A DNA stretch of 64,000 nt. It comes from UBA5078 sp040384465. GTDB taxonomy: Bacteria; Pseudomonadota; Gammaproteobacteria; Pseudomonadales; Pseudohongiellaceae. Shown here in pieces: positions 18,341-26,486 of the stretch; the first letter of the stretch is position 1, and each line of letters starts with the position of its first letter. Below the pieces are notes generated by a model. That model made no database searches. It was not told the DNA's origin and saw only the letters and a list, made by a program, of their open reading frames with translations. The DNA lies in the NCBI GenBank assembly GCA_040384465.1, contig JAZKJF010000006.1, positions 62,001 to 126,000 on the forward strand. Direction: 5' to 3'. Position numbers and translations under genes: made by a program.

Positions 18341-19291
18341 ATGCAAGACAACGTCCTGGAACTGACCCGCGTCAGCAAGCGCTACGGCGCTTTCACGGCC
18401 GTTGACGACATCAGCTTTGCCATTCCCCGTGGTGCAATCTATGGTTTTCTCGGCCCCAACGGCGCTGGTAAAACCACCACGATTCGCATGATTCTCGACA
18501 TCCTCCGGCCCGACTCGGGCAGCATCAACATCCTTGGTGAGACCTCTGCCCTCAACGTGCGGCAGCGCATCGGCTATCTGCCCGAAGAAAAAGGGCTCTA
18601 CAAGAAGATGAAAGTGTGGGCCATCATCAGCTACTTCGCCACGCTCAAAGGCATGGACAAACACATTGCCAAAGCGCGCGCTTTTGAACTGCTGGAGACC
18701 TATGGTCTGAAGGACTACGCGGAAGCGAAGGTGGAATCGCTCTCCAAAGGCATGGGGCAGAAGGTGCAGGTGCTCTCTGCCGTGGCGCATCGGCCTGAGC
18801 TGGTCATTCTTGATGAACCCTTTTCCGGTCTCGATCCAGTCAATCAGGAAGTGCTCGAACAACTCATCAATGACATGGCCGCTGCCGGGCAGACGGTGAT
18901 CTTCTCCACGCACATCATGCAGCACGCCGAGCGTCTGTGTGACCGCATGCTGCTCATCGCCAAGGGGCGCAAGATTTTCGACGGCACGATTGTGGAGGCC
19001 CGCGCGATTATTCCTCGTCGCGTCATTCTGGAATGCCAGGGCGACATCGCTCCGATCCTGCAGATGGATGGCATCATCGGTGCTTCGGAAAAAAATATTG
19101 AAAGCACTCACGCGGACGGCACCCGCCACTGGGAGCTGCAGATCCAGGAGCAAGCCAATCCACAATTGATTCTGCAGCGTTGTTTCGAGAACGGCATTCC
19201 GCTCACGCGCTTCGATTACACCCAGCCCAGTCTGCACGATGTCTTTGTGCATCTGGTCGGCAACGACGCGAAGGAGCACCACTTCCGATGA
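18341..19291 (+). CDS. ABC transporter ATP-binding protein, NatA type
   Basis: 316 residues. One ABC ATPase domain: Walker A GPNGAGKTTT near residue 38, signature LSKGMGQKVQ, and Walker B LVILDEPFSGLDP. The C-terminal region (about 220-316) resembles the DUF4162 extension common in NatA/CcmA-like exporters. It overlaps the permease gene by 4 bases (ATGA), so the two form one export complex at the inner membrane. The substrate is unknown; relatives export Na+ or hydrophobic compounds. GGAAGG-type ribosome site (aggaaggaac) upstream of the ATG; a REP pair lies just before it. Confidence 0.9.
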   Translation: MQDNVLELTRVSKRYGAFTAVDDISFAIPRGAIYGFLGPNGAGKTTTIRMILDILRPDSGSINILGETSALNVRQRIGYLPEEKGLYKKMKVWAIISYFATLKGMDKHIAKARAFELLETYGLKDYAEAKVESLSKGMGQKVQVLSAVAHRPELVILDEPFSGLDPVNQEVLEQLINDMAAAGQTVIFSTHIMQHAERLCDRMLLIAKGRKIFDGTIVEARAIIPRRVILECQGDIAPILQMDGIIGASEKNIESTHADGTRHWELQIQEQANPQLILQRCFENGIPLTRFDYTQPSLHDVFVHLVGNDAKEHHFR

Positions 19292-20871
19292 AGATGATCT
19301 GGCTCATCGCCGCACGCGAGTATGCGGAGAACGTCAAGACCAAGGGCTTCTGGATCGGGATTCTGCTATTCCCCATGATCCTCATCGCCGTGTTCTTTTT
19401 TCAGACCATGCTTGCCGAATCTGCGCCGACGCGGCACTACATTCTCATCGATCAGTCCGGGCAATATGCCCCCGCCGTGGAAGCGGCCATTCGCCAGGAA
19501 CACCAGCGACGTATCCTGCAGGAGTTCGTCGCGTATGTGATCGAACATCGCAAGGAAGCCAATCCGGAGCAGACAGTTGCCAACGCCGATGCGCAAATCG
19601 ATCAGCTGATTGACGATGTGGATGCGGGTGAAGTCGCCGCCCTCGATCAGTGGCTCGACAGCGGTGGGTTGAATTTTGCACTGACATTGGCAACACCGTA
19701 TCTGCGCGAAGATGCACCACCCTTTGTCGAGCCGCGTGAACAGTTCATCCAGGCACCCCTGCCCGAAAGTGTGGACGCCAACGCCGCGCCAGAGGAGATC
19801 ATCGAGCAGATGCGGCCCTGGCTCAGTGGTGGGCGGCAGTTGCGTGTCGGTGGCGAAGACAGCGATCTCTTCGCGCTGATTCTGATTCCTGCGCAGGTCA
19901 ACAGCAGCATTCTGCGGCCTTCTGCTACACCGCTCGGCATGAACCAAAGCGCTGCTGGAATTCAATACTGGGCGCGCAATCTCACGGATGTGCGTCTGCC
20001 TAACGCCATCGAGCGCAGCATCAACAGCACCATTCGCAACAACGAATTCGCAGCGCGCGGTGTGGATGCTGACATCGTCCGAGAAGTGCAACGCACGCGC
20101 CTGCCGGTCAGCCGTCTGGACCCGTCTGCCGAACAAGGACAAGAGGCAGTGAGTGTGGCCGATCAGTTTCGGCAGTGGGCGCCGGTTGGCTTTGTTTATC
20201 TGATTTTCGTGTCGCTGATGCAGAGCGTGCAATACCTGCTCAGCAATACCATCGAGGAAAAATCCAATCGCATCATCGAAGTGTTGCTCGCCTCCGTGAC
20301 GCCCTTGGAGCTGATGATGGGCAAGCTGCTGGGTATCGGGATGAGCGGCATCACCACCATCATTGCTTGGTTGCTCTCGTTTCTGGCGTTCATCGTGTTC
20401 TATCCTGGCAATCAGGCCGAGGTGCTCGGGCAATTCCTCGATGTGCTGCTCTCGTCCGATTTGATTCCCTACTTTGTGTTTTATTACCTGGCCGGTTACG
20501 CACTCTACGCCGGCATCTTTCTGGCCATCGGCAGCCTGTGCAACACGCTCAAGGAAGCCCAGAGTCTGATGATGCCGATGATCATGATTCTGATGTTGCC
20601 GTTGGCCACCATGACCTATATCGCGCAGGACCCGAATGGGCCGGTGGCGCGCGTCATGTCGTGGATTCCGCTGTTCACACCTTTCACGATGATGAACCGC
20701 GCGGCTGCCGAGCCACCGCTGCTGGATGTGATCGGCACGACGCTGGTGTTGTTGCTGAGCATTGCACTGGTATTGTGGCTGTCGGGCAAGATTTTCCGCC
20801 AGGGCGTGCTCAGAACCGGCCAGCCGCCACGACTCGTCGAGATTGCCCGCATGTTGCGGCAACGGCATTGA
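19288..20871 (+). CDS. ABC transporter permease, NatB type (ABC-2 family)
   Basis: 527 residues from ATG 19288, inside the stop of the ATPase gene (ATGA overlap); the longer frame from 19180 is an artefact of overlap. One membrane helix near the N terminus (FWIGILLFPMILIAVFFF), a long extracytoplasmic region (about 45-325), then about five helices beginning at VGFVYLIFVSLM. The segment SNTIEEKSNRIIEVLLASV is the conserved ABC-2 cytoplasmic loop. It works with the ATPase encoded just upstream; what it exports cannot be told from sequence. Confidence 0.88.
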   Translation: MKMIWLIAAREYAENVKTKGFWIGILLFPMILIAVFFFQTMLAESAPTRHYILIDQSGQYAPAVEAAIRQEHQRRILQEFVAYVIEHRKEANPEQTVANADAQIDQLIDDVDAGEVAALDQWLDSGGLNFALTLATPYLREDAPPFVEPREQFIQAPLPESVDANAAPEEIIEQMRPWLSGGRQLRVGGEDSDLFALILIPAQVNSSILRPSATPLGMNQSAAGIQYWARNLTDVRLPNAIERSINSTIRNNEFAARGVDADIVREVQRTRLPVSRLDPSAEQGQEAVSVADQFRQWAPVGFVYLIFVSLMQSVQYLLSNTIEEKSNRIIEVLLASVTPLELMMGKLLGIGMSGITTIIAWLLSFLAFIVFYPGNQAEVLGQFLDVLLSSDLIPYFVFYYLAGYALYAGIFLAIGSLCNTLKEAQSLMMPMIMILMLPLATMTYIAQDPNGPVARVMSWIPLFTPFTMMNRAAAEPPLLDVIGTTLVLLLSIALVLWLSGKIFRQGVLRTGQPPRLVEIARMLRQRH

Positions 20872-20967
20872 ACTGACTGAGCGGCGCAACCGGCCCGTCA
20901 GCAATTACATTGGCGAAACAGCGCGCCTGTGGCATGCTCACGGCCACTTAAACAAGGATTGCAGACC

Positions 20968-22020
20968 ATGCAGACAGTACTCGAAAAGCGCACCTTCCTC
21001 GCCCTGCTGGCGACGATCACGGTGCTGTTTATCATTGTCTTGCGTCCCTTCTGGAGTGCCATTTTCTGGGCTGTGGTGGTGACTGTGTTGTTCGCGCCTC
21101 TGCAAGCACGGGTGCAGCGGCGTATGGGGCAGCGTCACACCGCCAGTGCACTCCTGACACTGTTGATCGGCTCGGTGATTGTCATCATTCCGGTGCTGGC
21201 GTTGTTGTCCGCGTTCATTGCGGAGGGAGTGAGCTTCTACGCCCGTGTGGAATCCCGTGAAATCGACCCGGCCTTGTTCATCGATCAGATCGTGAACGCT
21301 ATCCCCTTACTTCCCCAATTGATGGACCGCATTGGTATCGACACCGGCAGTATTCGCGAATACCTCTCCAGTTCCGCCGTGACAATCAGCGAATTCATCG
21401 CTCAGCAGGCGTTGAGCATCGGGCGCAACACCGTCAGCTTTACTGTCAAGCTGGCACTCATGATGTACCTGACTTTCTTCCTGCTGCGCGACGGCGAGCA
21501 GCTCGTGGAAATGATGAAGGACGCGGTGCCTCTGAGTGGGGGGCGCAAACAGCTGCTGTTCAACAAGTTTGTCGAAGTCTCGCGTGCTACGGTCAAAGGT
21601 AATCTGCTGGTCGCGGTGGTGCAGGGTGCTTTGGGAGGGTTGATCTTCTGGTTGCTGAATATTCCGGCACCAGTGCTGTGGTCGGTGGTGATGGCGTTCC
21701 TGTCCTTGATTCCTGCGGTGGGTGCTGCTTTGGTCTGGGTGCCGGTGGCCATCTATCTCTATGCGACTGGCGCGTGGGTCGAGGCTTCTGTGCTGGTGGC
21801 CTACGGCGCTATCATCATCGGTCTGGCGGACAACATCCTGCGTCCGATTCTGGTGGGGCGCGACACCAAACTGCCAGATTACATCGTGCTGTTTTCTACG
21901 ATGGGCGGGTTGTCGTTGATGGGGGTAAACGGCTTCGTGATCGGTCCCCTGATCGCGGCGGTGTTCCTGGCCTTCTGGAATATCTTTTCCAACGACATCT
22001 CTCCGTACACGGACGATTGA
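20968..22020 (+). CDS. AI-2E family transporter (YdiK/PerM-like)
   Basis: 350 residues from ATG 20968, with AAGGA 8-9 bases upstream (the frame is open from 20929). Around eight membrane segments; two helices near the N terminus (LLATITVLFIIVL, IFWAVVVTVLFAPL) and a C-terminal block GFVIGPLIAAVFLAFW typical of the family. Members are membrane permeases, one of which (TqsA) affects autoinducer-2 export in E. coli and others of which exchange ions; the actual substrate here is unknown. The histidine kinase gene starts 3 bases after the stop, so the three genes to 25319 may be one transcript. Confidence 0.88.
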   Translation: MQTVLEKRTFLALLATITVLFIIVLRPFWSAIFWAVVVTVLFAPLQARVQRRMGQRHTASALLTLLIGSVIVIIPVLALLSAFIAEGVSFYARVESREIDPALFIDQIVNAIPLLPQLMDRIGIDTGSIREYLSSSAVTISEFIAQQALSIGRNTVSFTVKLALMMYLTFFLLRDGEQLVEMMKDAVPLSGGRKQLLFNKFVEVSRATVKGNLLVAVVQGALGGLIFWLLNIPAPVLWSVVMAFLSLIPAVGAALVWVPVAIYLYATGAWVEASVLVAYGAIIIGLADNILRPILVGRDTKLPDYIVLFSTMGGLSLMGVNGFVIGPLIAAVFLAFWNIFSNDISPYTDD

Positions 22021-22023
22021 CGA

Positions 22024-23430
22024 ATGTCCGCCGCTGACTGGCAGTTCCTGACGTCGGCCTATTACGAGCAACTCCTTCTGGAGCGGCAGCGCGAGCTGCT
22101 CTTCAATGCCTTGCCTCTGTGGGCCACCGTGCTGAATCTGGTGGCGGCGCTGATCCTGTTTGCTGTCTGGCGTCGTCATCGCAATATCTCCCATTTCGAC
22201 TGGCTGATAGGCGTCAGTCTGACCGGCATCGGTTATTCCCTCAACGGTCCTTACGCCGGACTGCTTGCTCCCTTCGTGGGGGACACGCTGCTGGCGGCCT
22301 GGCTCTATTTCCTCTCCCGAGTGCTCTATAACTACCCATCACCCGTCGGGCAGCGTTGGCTGGGGGCTTTGCCGCTGCTGGCGATGCTGCTATACGGTGT
22401 CGCCGAGATGCTCGACAGCCCAGATCTGCAGGCCACAGTCACTGGATTCTATTGTCTGTGCTTGTGGTGGATGAGCATGCATCAGGTGGGTCTGCGCCTG
22501 CAACGCCCGCTGACCTCCAAACTCAGTCTGGTGCTGGCCGTCTGGCTGATTGGTTTACTGGGGGTCATCGACAGCTTGATCGTGGTAACGGATTACCGCT
22601 TGCCCGCCCATCCCGATCAGGTGCTGCAGCTGGTGCCGATCGGTCAGATTATCGGCGTATTCGCCGCTCTGTATTTTCTGGTGTCCCGACATGCGGAGAA
22701 TCAGCGTCAGCTGCTGATGCTGCATGAATCTCTCGACGAACGCGTGCAGGCGGCCGAGGCCGAGCTGGAAGACCGCTATCGCTTGCTGACCAGAGATGCG
22801 CTGGACGCGGCAGCGATGCGCGAGCGCAAAAGCATCTATGAGTCCATCCACGAGGATCTCAGCGACAAGCTGCTGCAGCTTATCTACGCGGCCCGTGTGC
22901 CGGAAACCGCCGATCTGGCCCGCTCCGCATTGGCTGAATTACGTGACTCACGGCGTTTGACACCCGATCAGGACAGGCCGCTGGTGGAGATTCTAGCTGA
23001 CGTGCGGGCGGAGATGCAGACCCGCTGCGAGCAGGCGGGGTTGACCTTACACTGGCAGGAGAACGAGGCCGTGGGTGAGTTGCGGCTGCAGGCGCGGCAG
23101 GAGTCCGCACTCACTCGCACCTTGCGGGAGGCACTCAGCAATCTGCTCAAGCACGCGCAGGCGAGTGAGGTGTGGGTTGGTTTCAGCCTTGCTGAGAGCG
23201 GTGCTGTGGAGTACACCGTCGCAGACAACGGCCGGGGCATCGCTGTCGACCACCGGACAGGGCGTGGTCTGGTCAACATGCGCAATCGCATGCAGGAACT
23301 GGGCGGCGGCGTCGAGATTGGTGTGCGCCCGGAAGGGGGCACGCAACTGTGCTTCCTGTTGCCAAACTGTCTGTTGTCAAACGGGCTGTTGTCAAACGGC
23401 CAGTTGCCAACGACGCAGGAGGCCACATGA
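22024..23430 (+). CDS. Membrane sensor histidine kinase, NarL-class
   Basis: 468 residues. Six to seven membrane helices fill residues about 30-222, followed by a coiled-coil linker (about 225-265) and a HisKA_3-type dimerisation domain with the phospho-accepting His276 in IHEDLSDKLL. The ATPase domain has N373 (SNLLKHA), the G1 box DNGRGI (D401) and the G2 box GRGLVNMRNRM, so it looks active. The last 20 residues are a 5-residue tandem repeat coded by a 15-bp repeat. It overlaps the second kinase gene by 4 bases (ATGA). No response regulator is encoded next to it. Confidence 0.88.
   Translation: MSAADWQFLTSAYYEQLLLERQRELLFNALPLWATVLNLVAALILFAVWRRHRNISHFDWLIGVSLTGIGYSLNGPYAGLLAPFVGDTLLAAWLYFLSRVLYNYPSPVGQRWLGALPLLAMLLYGVAEMLDSPDLQATVTGFYCLCLWWMSMHQVGLRLQRPLTSKLSLVLAVWLIGLLGVIDSLIVVTDYRLPAHPDQVLQLVPIGQIIGVFAALYFLVSRHAENQRQLLMLHESLDERVQAAEAELEDRYRLLTRDALDAAAMRERKSIYESIHEDLSDKLLQLIYAARVPETADLARSALAELRDSRRLTPDQDRPLVEILADVRAEMQTRCEQAGLTLHWQENEAVGELRLQARQESALTRTLREALSNLLKHAQASEVWVGFSLAESGAVEYTVADNGRGIAVDHRTGRGLVNMRNRMQELGGGVEIGVRPEGGTQLCFLLPNCLLSNGLLSNGQLPTTQEAT
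23356..23415. repeat. 15-bp tandem repeat inside the kinase 3' end
   Basis: Four units of 15 bases (CTGTTGTCAAACGGG type; first and last diverged). Reading frame is kept, giving LLPNC, LLSNG, LLSNG, QLPTT at the C terminus of the kinase. Copy-number change would lengthen or shorten the tail without a frameshift. Confidence 0.85.
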
Positions 23431-25319
23431 TCGCGAGGTGCGCCCGTCTGACATCGATCCCTGTCCTCACTGTCGTCCTGTTGCTCCTGGCGGCGCTGCC
23501 CGCGCGTGCCGATTCCACTTTCGTCACCACCGCCGAGGTGCTTATCTCCGACGCTGCCACGCCGCCGCGCGAAGCACAGGGTTGGCGACCTATCGTGCTG
23601 CCGCGTTCGTGGTCGCGAGACGATCTGCACCCGGATGACACTCATCAGGCTTGGTACCGCATCACAATTCCTCCAGAAGCTATCACAGACCAGTACGATC
23701 ATGTGCTGATGCTGCGCCACATGATGAATCTGGAGCTGTGGGTGGAGGATCGCTTTGTCGGCAGTGGTGGGCCAGTGCGCGAACCCGTGCAGGAAGACCT
23801 GCAGCGCAACTGGAACAGACCAGTGCTTTGGGTATTGCCGCCACTCGATGGTGCGCGCTATCTCTACGCCAGGCTGATCTCCGAGCCGAATTTTGGCGTG
23901 ATGAGCCCGCTGGTGATCGGCACTGGGGATTCGCTGCGCCCTTGGTATCAGGTCAGCTATTTTCTGCAGATATCGCTGGTAAAAGTTAGCCTGATGGCGC
24001 TGGCACTGATCGGGTGCCTCAGCTTCTTTGTCTGGATCAGGACCCGGCAGACCCACTGGTGGTTACTGGCGGCGATGAGCGTGTTCTGGGCCTTGCCGTT
24101 GCTTTACATCGTGGTGCCCGTGGTGCCAATTGCCGAGTTCACCGCGTTGCGAGTCAGTCACTGGGGTGTGGTGGCGGGGGCCTGTGCGTTGCTGGCGTTC
24201 ATCTGCCTGCACTACCTCAAGATGCAGGATCGGCGTCTGCAGTGGTTGATCCTTATCCCCGTCATCGACGGAATACTGCTGGCGCTGGCGCCTGACAGCC
24301 GGGTTGTCAGCATCGGTAACGCCGGTCAGCTGCTCTGCCATTTGCTGTTTGTGGTGCTGATCGTGCAATTGTTGAAGCACACCCGACGCACCCCCTATTC
24401 GCAACAGGGTGAGGAGGAGCGCCGCGCCATCTTCAATCTCATGATCGGATTGGCATTGATGCTGCTGGCGGCCTTGCATGATGTGACCCTGGTCTCCAGC
24501 AACAGCAGTGCGCGCTGGCGTTGGGACACGCCCCTTTCTTATGTGGTGCAACCGGTCATGCTGATGATTCTGGCGTGGCGGGGCGTGCGGGTTTTTGTCG
24601 ATGGTATCGACAGTCTGGCGCGGGCCAACCGGCACCTGCAGAGTCGGCTCGATGCCAGCGAGGTGCGCATCCGTCAGGTGTTTGCGGAGCAGGAAGGCAT
24701 GGAGCGCGAGATTCGTCTGGAGGCCGAGCGCGAGCTGGTCTATCGGGATTTGCACGACGATCTCGGAGCGCGCCTGCTCTCTCTGGTCTATCAAAGCGAG
24801 AAGGGGCCGTCGCAGGATCTGGCACGCACCGCGCTGCAGGACCTGCGCGATATTGTGAGCCGAGTGCTGGCTGATCAGCAGTCTCTTTCCGCCGTGCTCG
24901 CCGACTGCATGGCCGAGCAACTCAATCGGGCGACTGTGCTGGGCAAGGCGCTGGACTGGGATATTGCCGACGCATTTGACGATATCGCTTGCTCCAGCGT
25001 GTTGCAGTTGCGTCTGCGCTTGTTGCTGCGTGAACTGATCGGAGGCTGCCTGCGGCAAGCGGGGGTGAGTGCGCTGCGTGTGGATCTGGAGCGGAGCGGG
25101 GACGACACAAGCGCAGAGCCAGCTCTCGCGATACTGATCAGTTTGACCAGAGACGAACAGTCCGCCGATCTTGCGGCCATCCCGCTGTTGCCGGTGCTCC
25201 AGAAACGTCTGCGCGCTGTGCGGGCAGTCATGGAACAAGTGGCGCATGAGGATGCACGATTGCGAGTGCTGGTGCCGCTGGGTATCGAGCCCTACGCTGC
25301 GGAGAGCGCACTGCCTTGA
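23427..25319 (+). CDS. Membrane sensor protein with degenerate histidine kinase domain
   Basis: 630 residues from ATG 23427 (ATGA overlap with the upstream kinase). Signal peptide to about residue 28; periplasmic jelly-roll-like sensor domain about 35-165 (AWYRITIPPE, LELWVEDRFVG), as in 7TMR-DISM proteins; seven membrane helices about 180-390; coiled coil; then a HisKA_3-like helix with His443 in RDLHDDLGARLLSLVYQ. The ATPase domain is eroded: the N box reads RELIGGCLRQ, with Gly540 where the first kinase has Asn, and no DxGxG or GxG loop follows. It probably cannot bind ATP itself but could be phosphorylated in trans by the upstream kinase. That pairing is inference. Confidence 0.82.
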   Translation: MIARCARLTSIPVLTVVLLLLAALPARADSTFVTTAEVLISDAATPPREAQGWRPIVLPRSWSRDDLHPDDTHQAWYRITIPPEAITDQYDHVLMLRHMMNLELWVEDRFVGSGGPVREPVQEDLQRNWNRPVLWVLPPLDGARYLYARLISEPNFGVMSPLVIGTGDSLRPWYQVSYFLQISLVKVSLMALALIGCLSFFVWIRTRQTHWWLLAAMSVFWALPLLYIVVPVVPIAEFTALRVSHWGVVAGACALLAFICLHYLKMQDRRLQWLILIPVIDGILLALAPDSRVVSIGNAGQLLCHLLFVVLIVQLLKHTRRTPYSQQGEEERRAIFNLMIGLALMLLAALHDVTLVSSNSSARWRWDTPLSYVVQPVMLMILAWRGVRVFVDGIDSLARANRHLQSRLDASEVRIRQVFAEQEGMEREIRLEAERELVYRDLHDDLGARLLSLVYQSEKGPSQDLARTALQDLRDIVSRVLADQQSLSAVLADCMAEQLNRATVLGKALDWDIADAFDDIACSSVLQLRLRLLLRELIGGCLRQAGVSALRVDLERSGDDTSAEPALAILISLTRDEQSADLAAIPLLPVLQKRLRAVRAVMEQVAHEDARLRVLVPLGIEPYAAESALP

Positions 25320-25383
25320 ACCACGGCCTGACGGCTGCTATTGTCGCGACTGTCGTCATTTTCCCGTAAAGAGGCGTGTCTCC

Positions 25384-26073
25384 TTGTTTGGCATTCTTGG
25401 AAATCTGTACCAGCAAAAGAAGGCTGCCCGTTATGGCGTGACGCTGACCGGGATCGCCGACATCTCCTCCGCGTCTCATCTCGTCCTGGAAGAACACGCC
25501 CGCATCAAGGAGGCGGTGGTGGAGTTGCCTGAGAAAGGCACACCATTGACCATCGGTGCCTTCAGCTATATCCGTTCCGGCAGTCACGTGCAGTATGTGA
25601 AAGAGATCGGGCGCTTCTGCTCGATCGGGCGCAATGTCGTGCTCGGCGAGACACCGCGCAACCATCCAGTGAACTGGGTCTCCACCAGCATGGCGGTCAG
25701 TCATCAGTATGTGGCGGAGCACACGCATGTGGTAATTGGCCACGATGTCTGGATCGCTCACGACGCAGTCATCATGGCAGGCGTGAAGATCGGTACTGGC
25801 GCAGTCGTGGCGCGCAATGCGATCGTCACGAAAGACGTGGAGCCGTATCAGATCGTCGGCGGCAATCCGGCGCGGCCGTTACGCTATCGTTTCGATGAGG
25901 CACAGCGCGAGGCATTGCTGAAGAGTGAGTGGTGGAACCTCGATTACGCGACGCTCAGAGGGCTGCCCTTTCACGATGTGGACGCGTTGGTGGCAGCGAC
26001 ACAGGCTCATCTGAAGAAAGCCAGCTACCGCAAGATCGAGATTCGCAAGCGGCAGGTGACCTTGCTCAAATAA
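25384..26073 (+). CDS. CatB-related O-acetyltransferase (hexapeptide repeat)
   Basis: 229 residues from TTG 25384. No in-frame ATG or GTG precedes the conserved region nearby, and GAGG ends 9 bases before this TTG, so a rare start codon is proposed. The left-handed beta-helix is clear from hexapeptides (IGRFCSIGRNVVLG, HDVWIAHDAVIMAGVKIGTG, VVARNAIVTKDV) and ends with the family signature VGGNPARPLRYRF. The catalytic histidine is expected in PRNHPVNWVST. Xenobiotic-acetyltransferase relatives acetylate hydroxyls using acetyl-CoA; virginiamycin and chloramphenicol enzymes are the known examples, but chromosomal copies like this one more often modify sugars. Cytoplasmic. Confidence 0.88.
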   Translation: MFGILGNLYQQKKAARYGVTLTGIADISSASHLVLEEHARIKEAVVELPEKGTPLTIGAFSYIRSGSHVQYVKEIGRFCSIGRNVVLGETPRNHPVNWVSTSMAVSHQYVAEHTHVVIGHDVWIAHDAVIMAGVKIGTGAVVARNAIVTKDVEPYQIVGGNPARPLRYRFDEAQREALLKSEWWNLDYATLRGLPFHDVDALVAATQAHLKKASYRKIEIRKRQVTLLK

Positions 26074-26095
26074 TTGACCTGGCCCTGGTGGCCGA

Positions 26096-26419
26096 TCAGT
26101 CTGGTTGCCACATGACATAGCCGTCGGCTGCTTTGGCTTTGCGCAGCATCTCCAGCAAGGGTAAAGCTCGGGTCGACACGCCCACTTTGGGCTGTCTATC
26201 CTCTTCTTCTCTCTCCTCCGTGCTATCACTATCGCTGGCGGGTGGTGCAGCGGCCCGCTGCAGCGCTGTCTCCAGTTTCTGCAGCGCCTCGTCCAGCAGT
26301 TCACCACTCACGGCGCCTTCCGTGTTGCCGCTGCCGCCCATCATCCGCAACAGCGGCAGGGCCACATGCCCCATCATGATGAACTCGCCCGCTTTGTCAC
26401 TTTTGAACTTGATGATCAT
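26096..26419 (-). CDS. DUF1840 family protein
   Basis: 107 residues. The ends match DUF1840: MIIKFKSDKAGEFIMMGHVA at the start and ALPLLEMLRKAKAADGYVMW at the end, with an acidic, low-complexity linker in the middle (SDSDSTEEREEED). Cytoplasmic, function unknown. The ATG is preceded by only 6 bases (ATTTCT) and then by the 43-nt RAYT-type palindrome, so no normal ribosome site can be seen; either translation is poor or the hairpin supplies or controls the start region. Confidence 0.85.
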   Translation of the reverse strand: MIIKFKSDKAGEFIMMGHVALPLLRMMGGSGNTEGAVSGELLDEALQKLETALQRAAAPPASDSDSTEEREEEDRQPKVGVSTRALPLLEMLRKAKAADGYVMWQPD

Positions 26420-26425
26420 AGAAAT

Positions 26426-26468
26426 GGGGTCAGAGTAAAAATACAGCCTGTATTTTTACTCTGACCCC
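26426..26468. repeat. Solo 43-nt palindrome (RAYT-end family)
   Basis: Two perfect 21-base arms (beginning GGGGTCAGAGTAAAAATACA) around a single central C. It fills the gap between the TonB-receptor stop and the DUF1840 start. Each arm equals the first 21 bases of the RAYT-unit ends. Confidence 0.92.
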
Positions 26469-26486
26469 CACTATTTGCCTAGCAGT

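Noticed and set aside
17732..19282. 516-codon open frame on the minus strand
   Set aside because: It lies opposite gltD and the ABC ATPase gene, crosses the REP pair, and its translation shows no domain; high G+C at third positions of the real genes explains it.
19366..20904. 512-codon open frame on the minus strand
   Set aside because: Antisense to the ABC permease gene; His/Gln/Arg-rich translation without any recognisable family.
23427..25319. Second kinase gene as a decaying pseudogene
   Set aside because: The frame is intact over 630 codons, the sensor, helices and phospho-His are kept, and only ATP-binding boxes are lost, which suggests a specialised role.
26426..26468. 43-nt palindrome as an ordinary rho-independent terminator
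   Set aside because: The symmetrical A/T-rich centre, the absence of a following T run, and exact recurrence at other loci and at the RAYT ends point to a mobile repeat; a terminating side effect is still possible.
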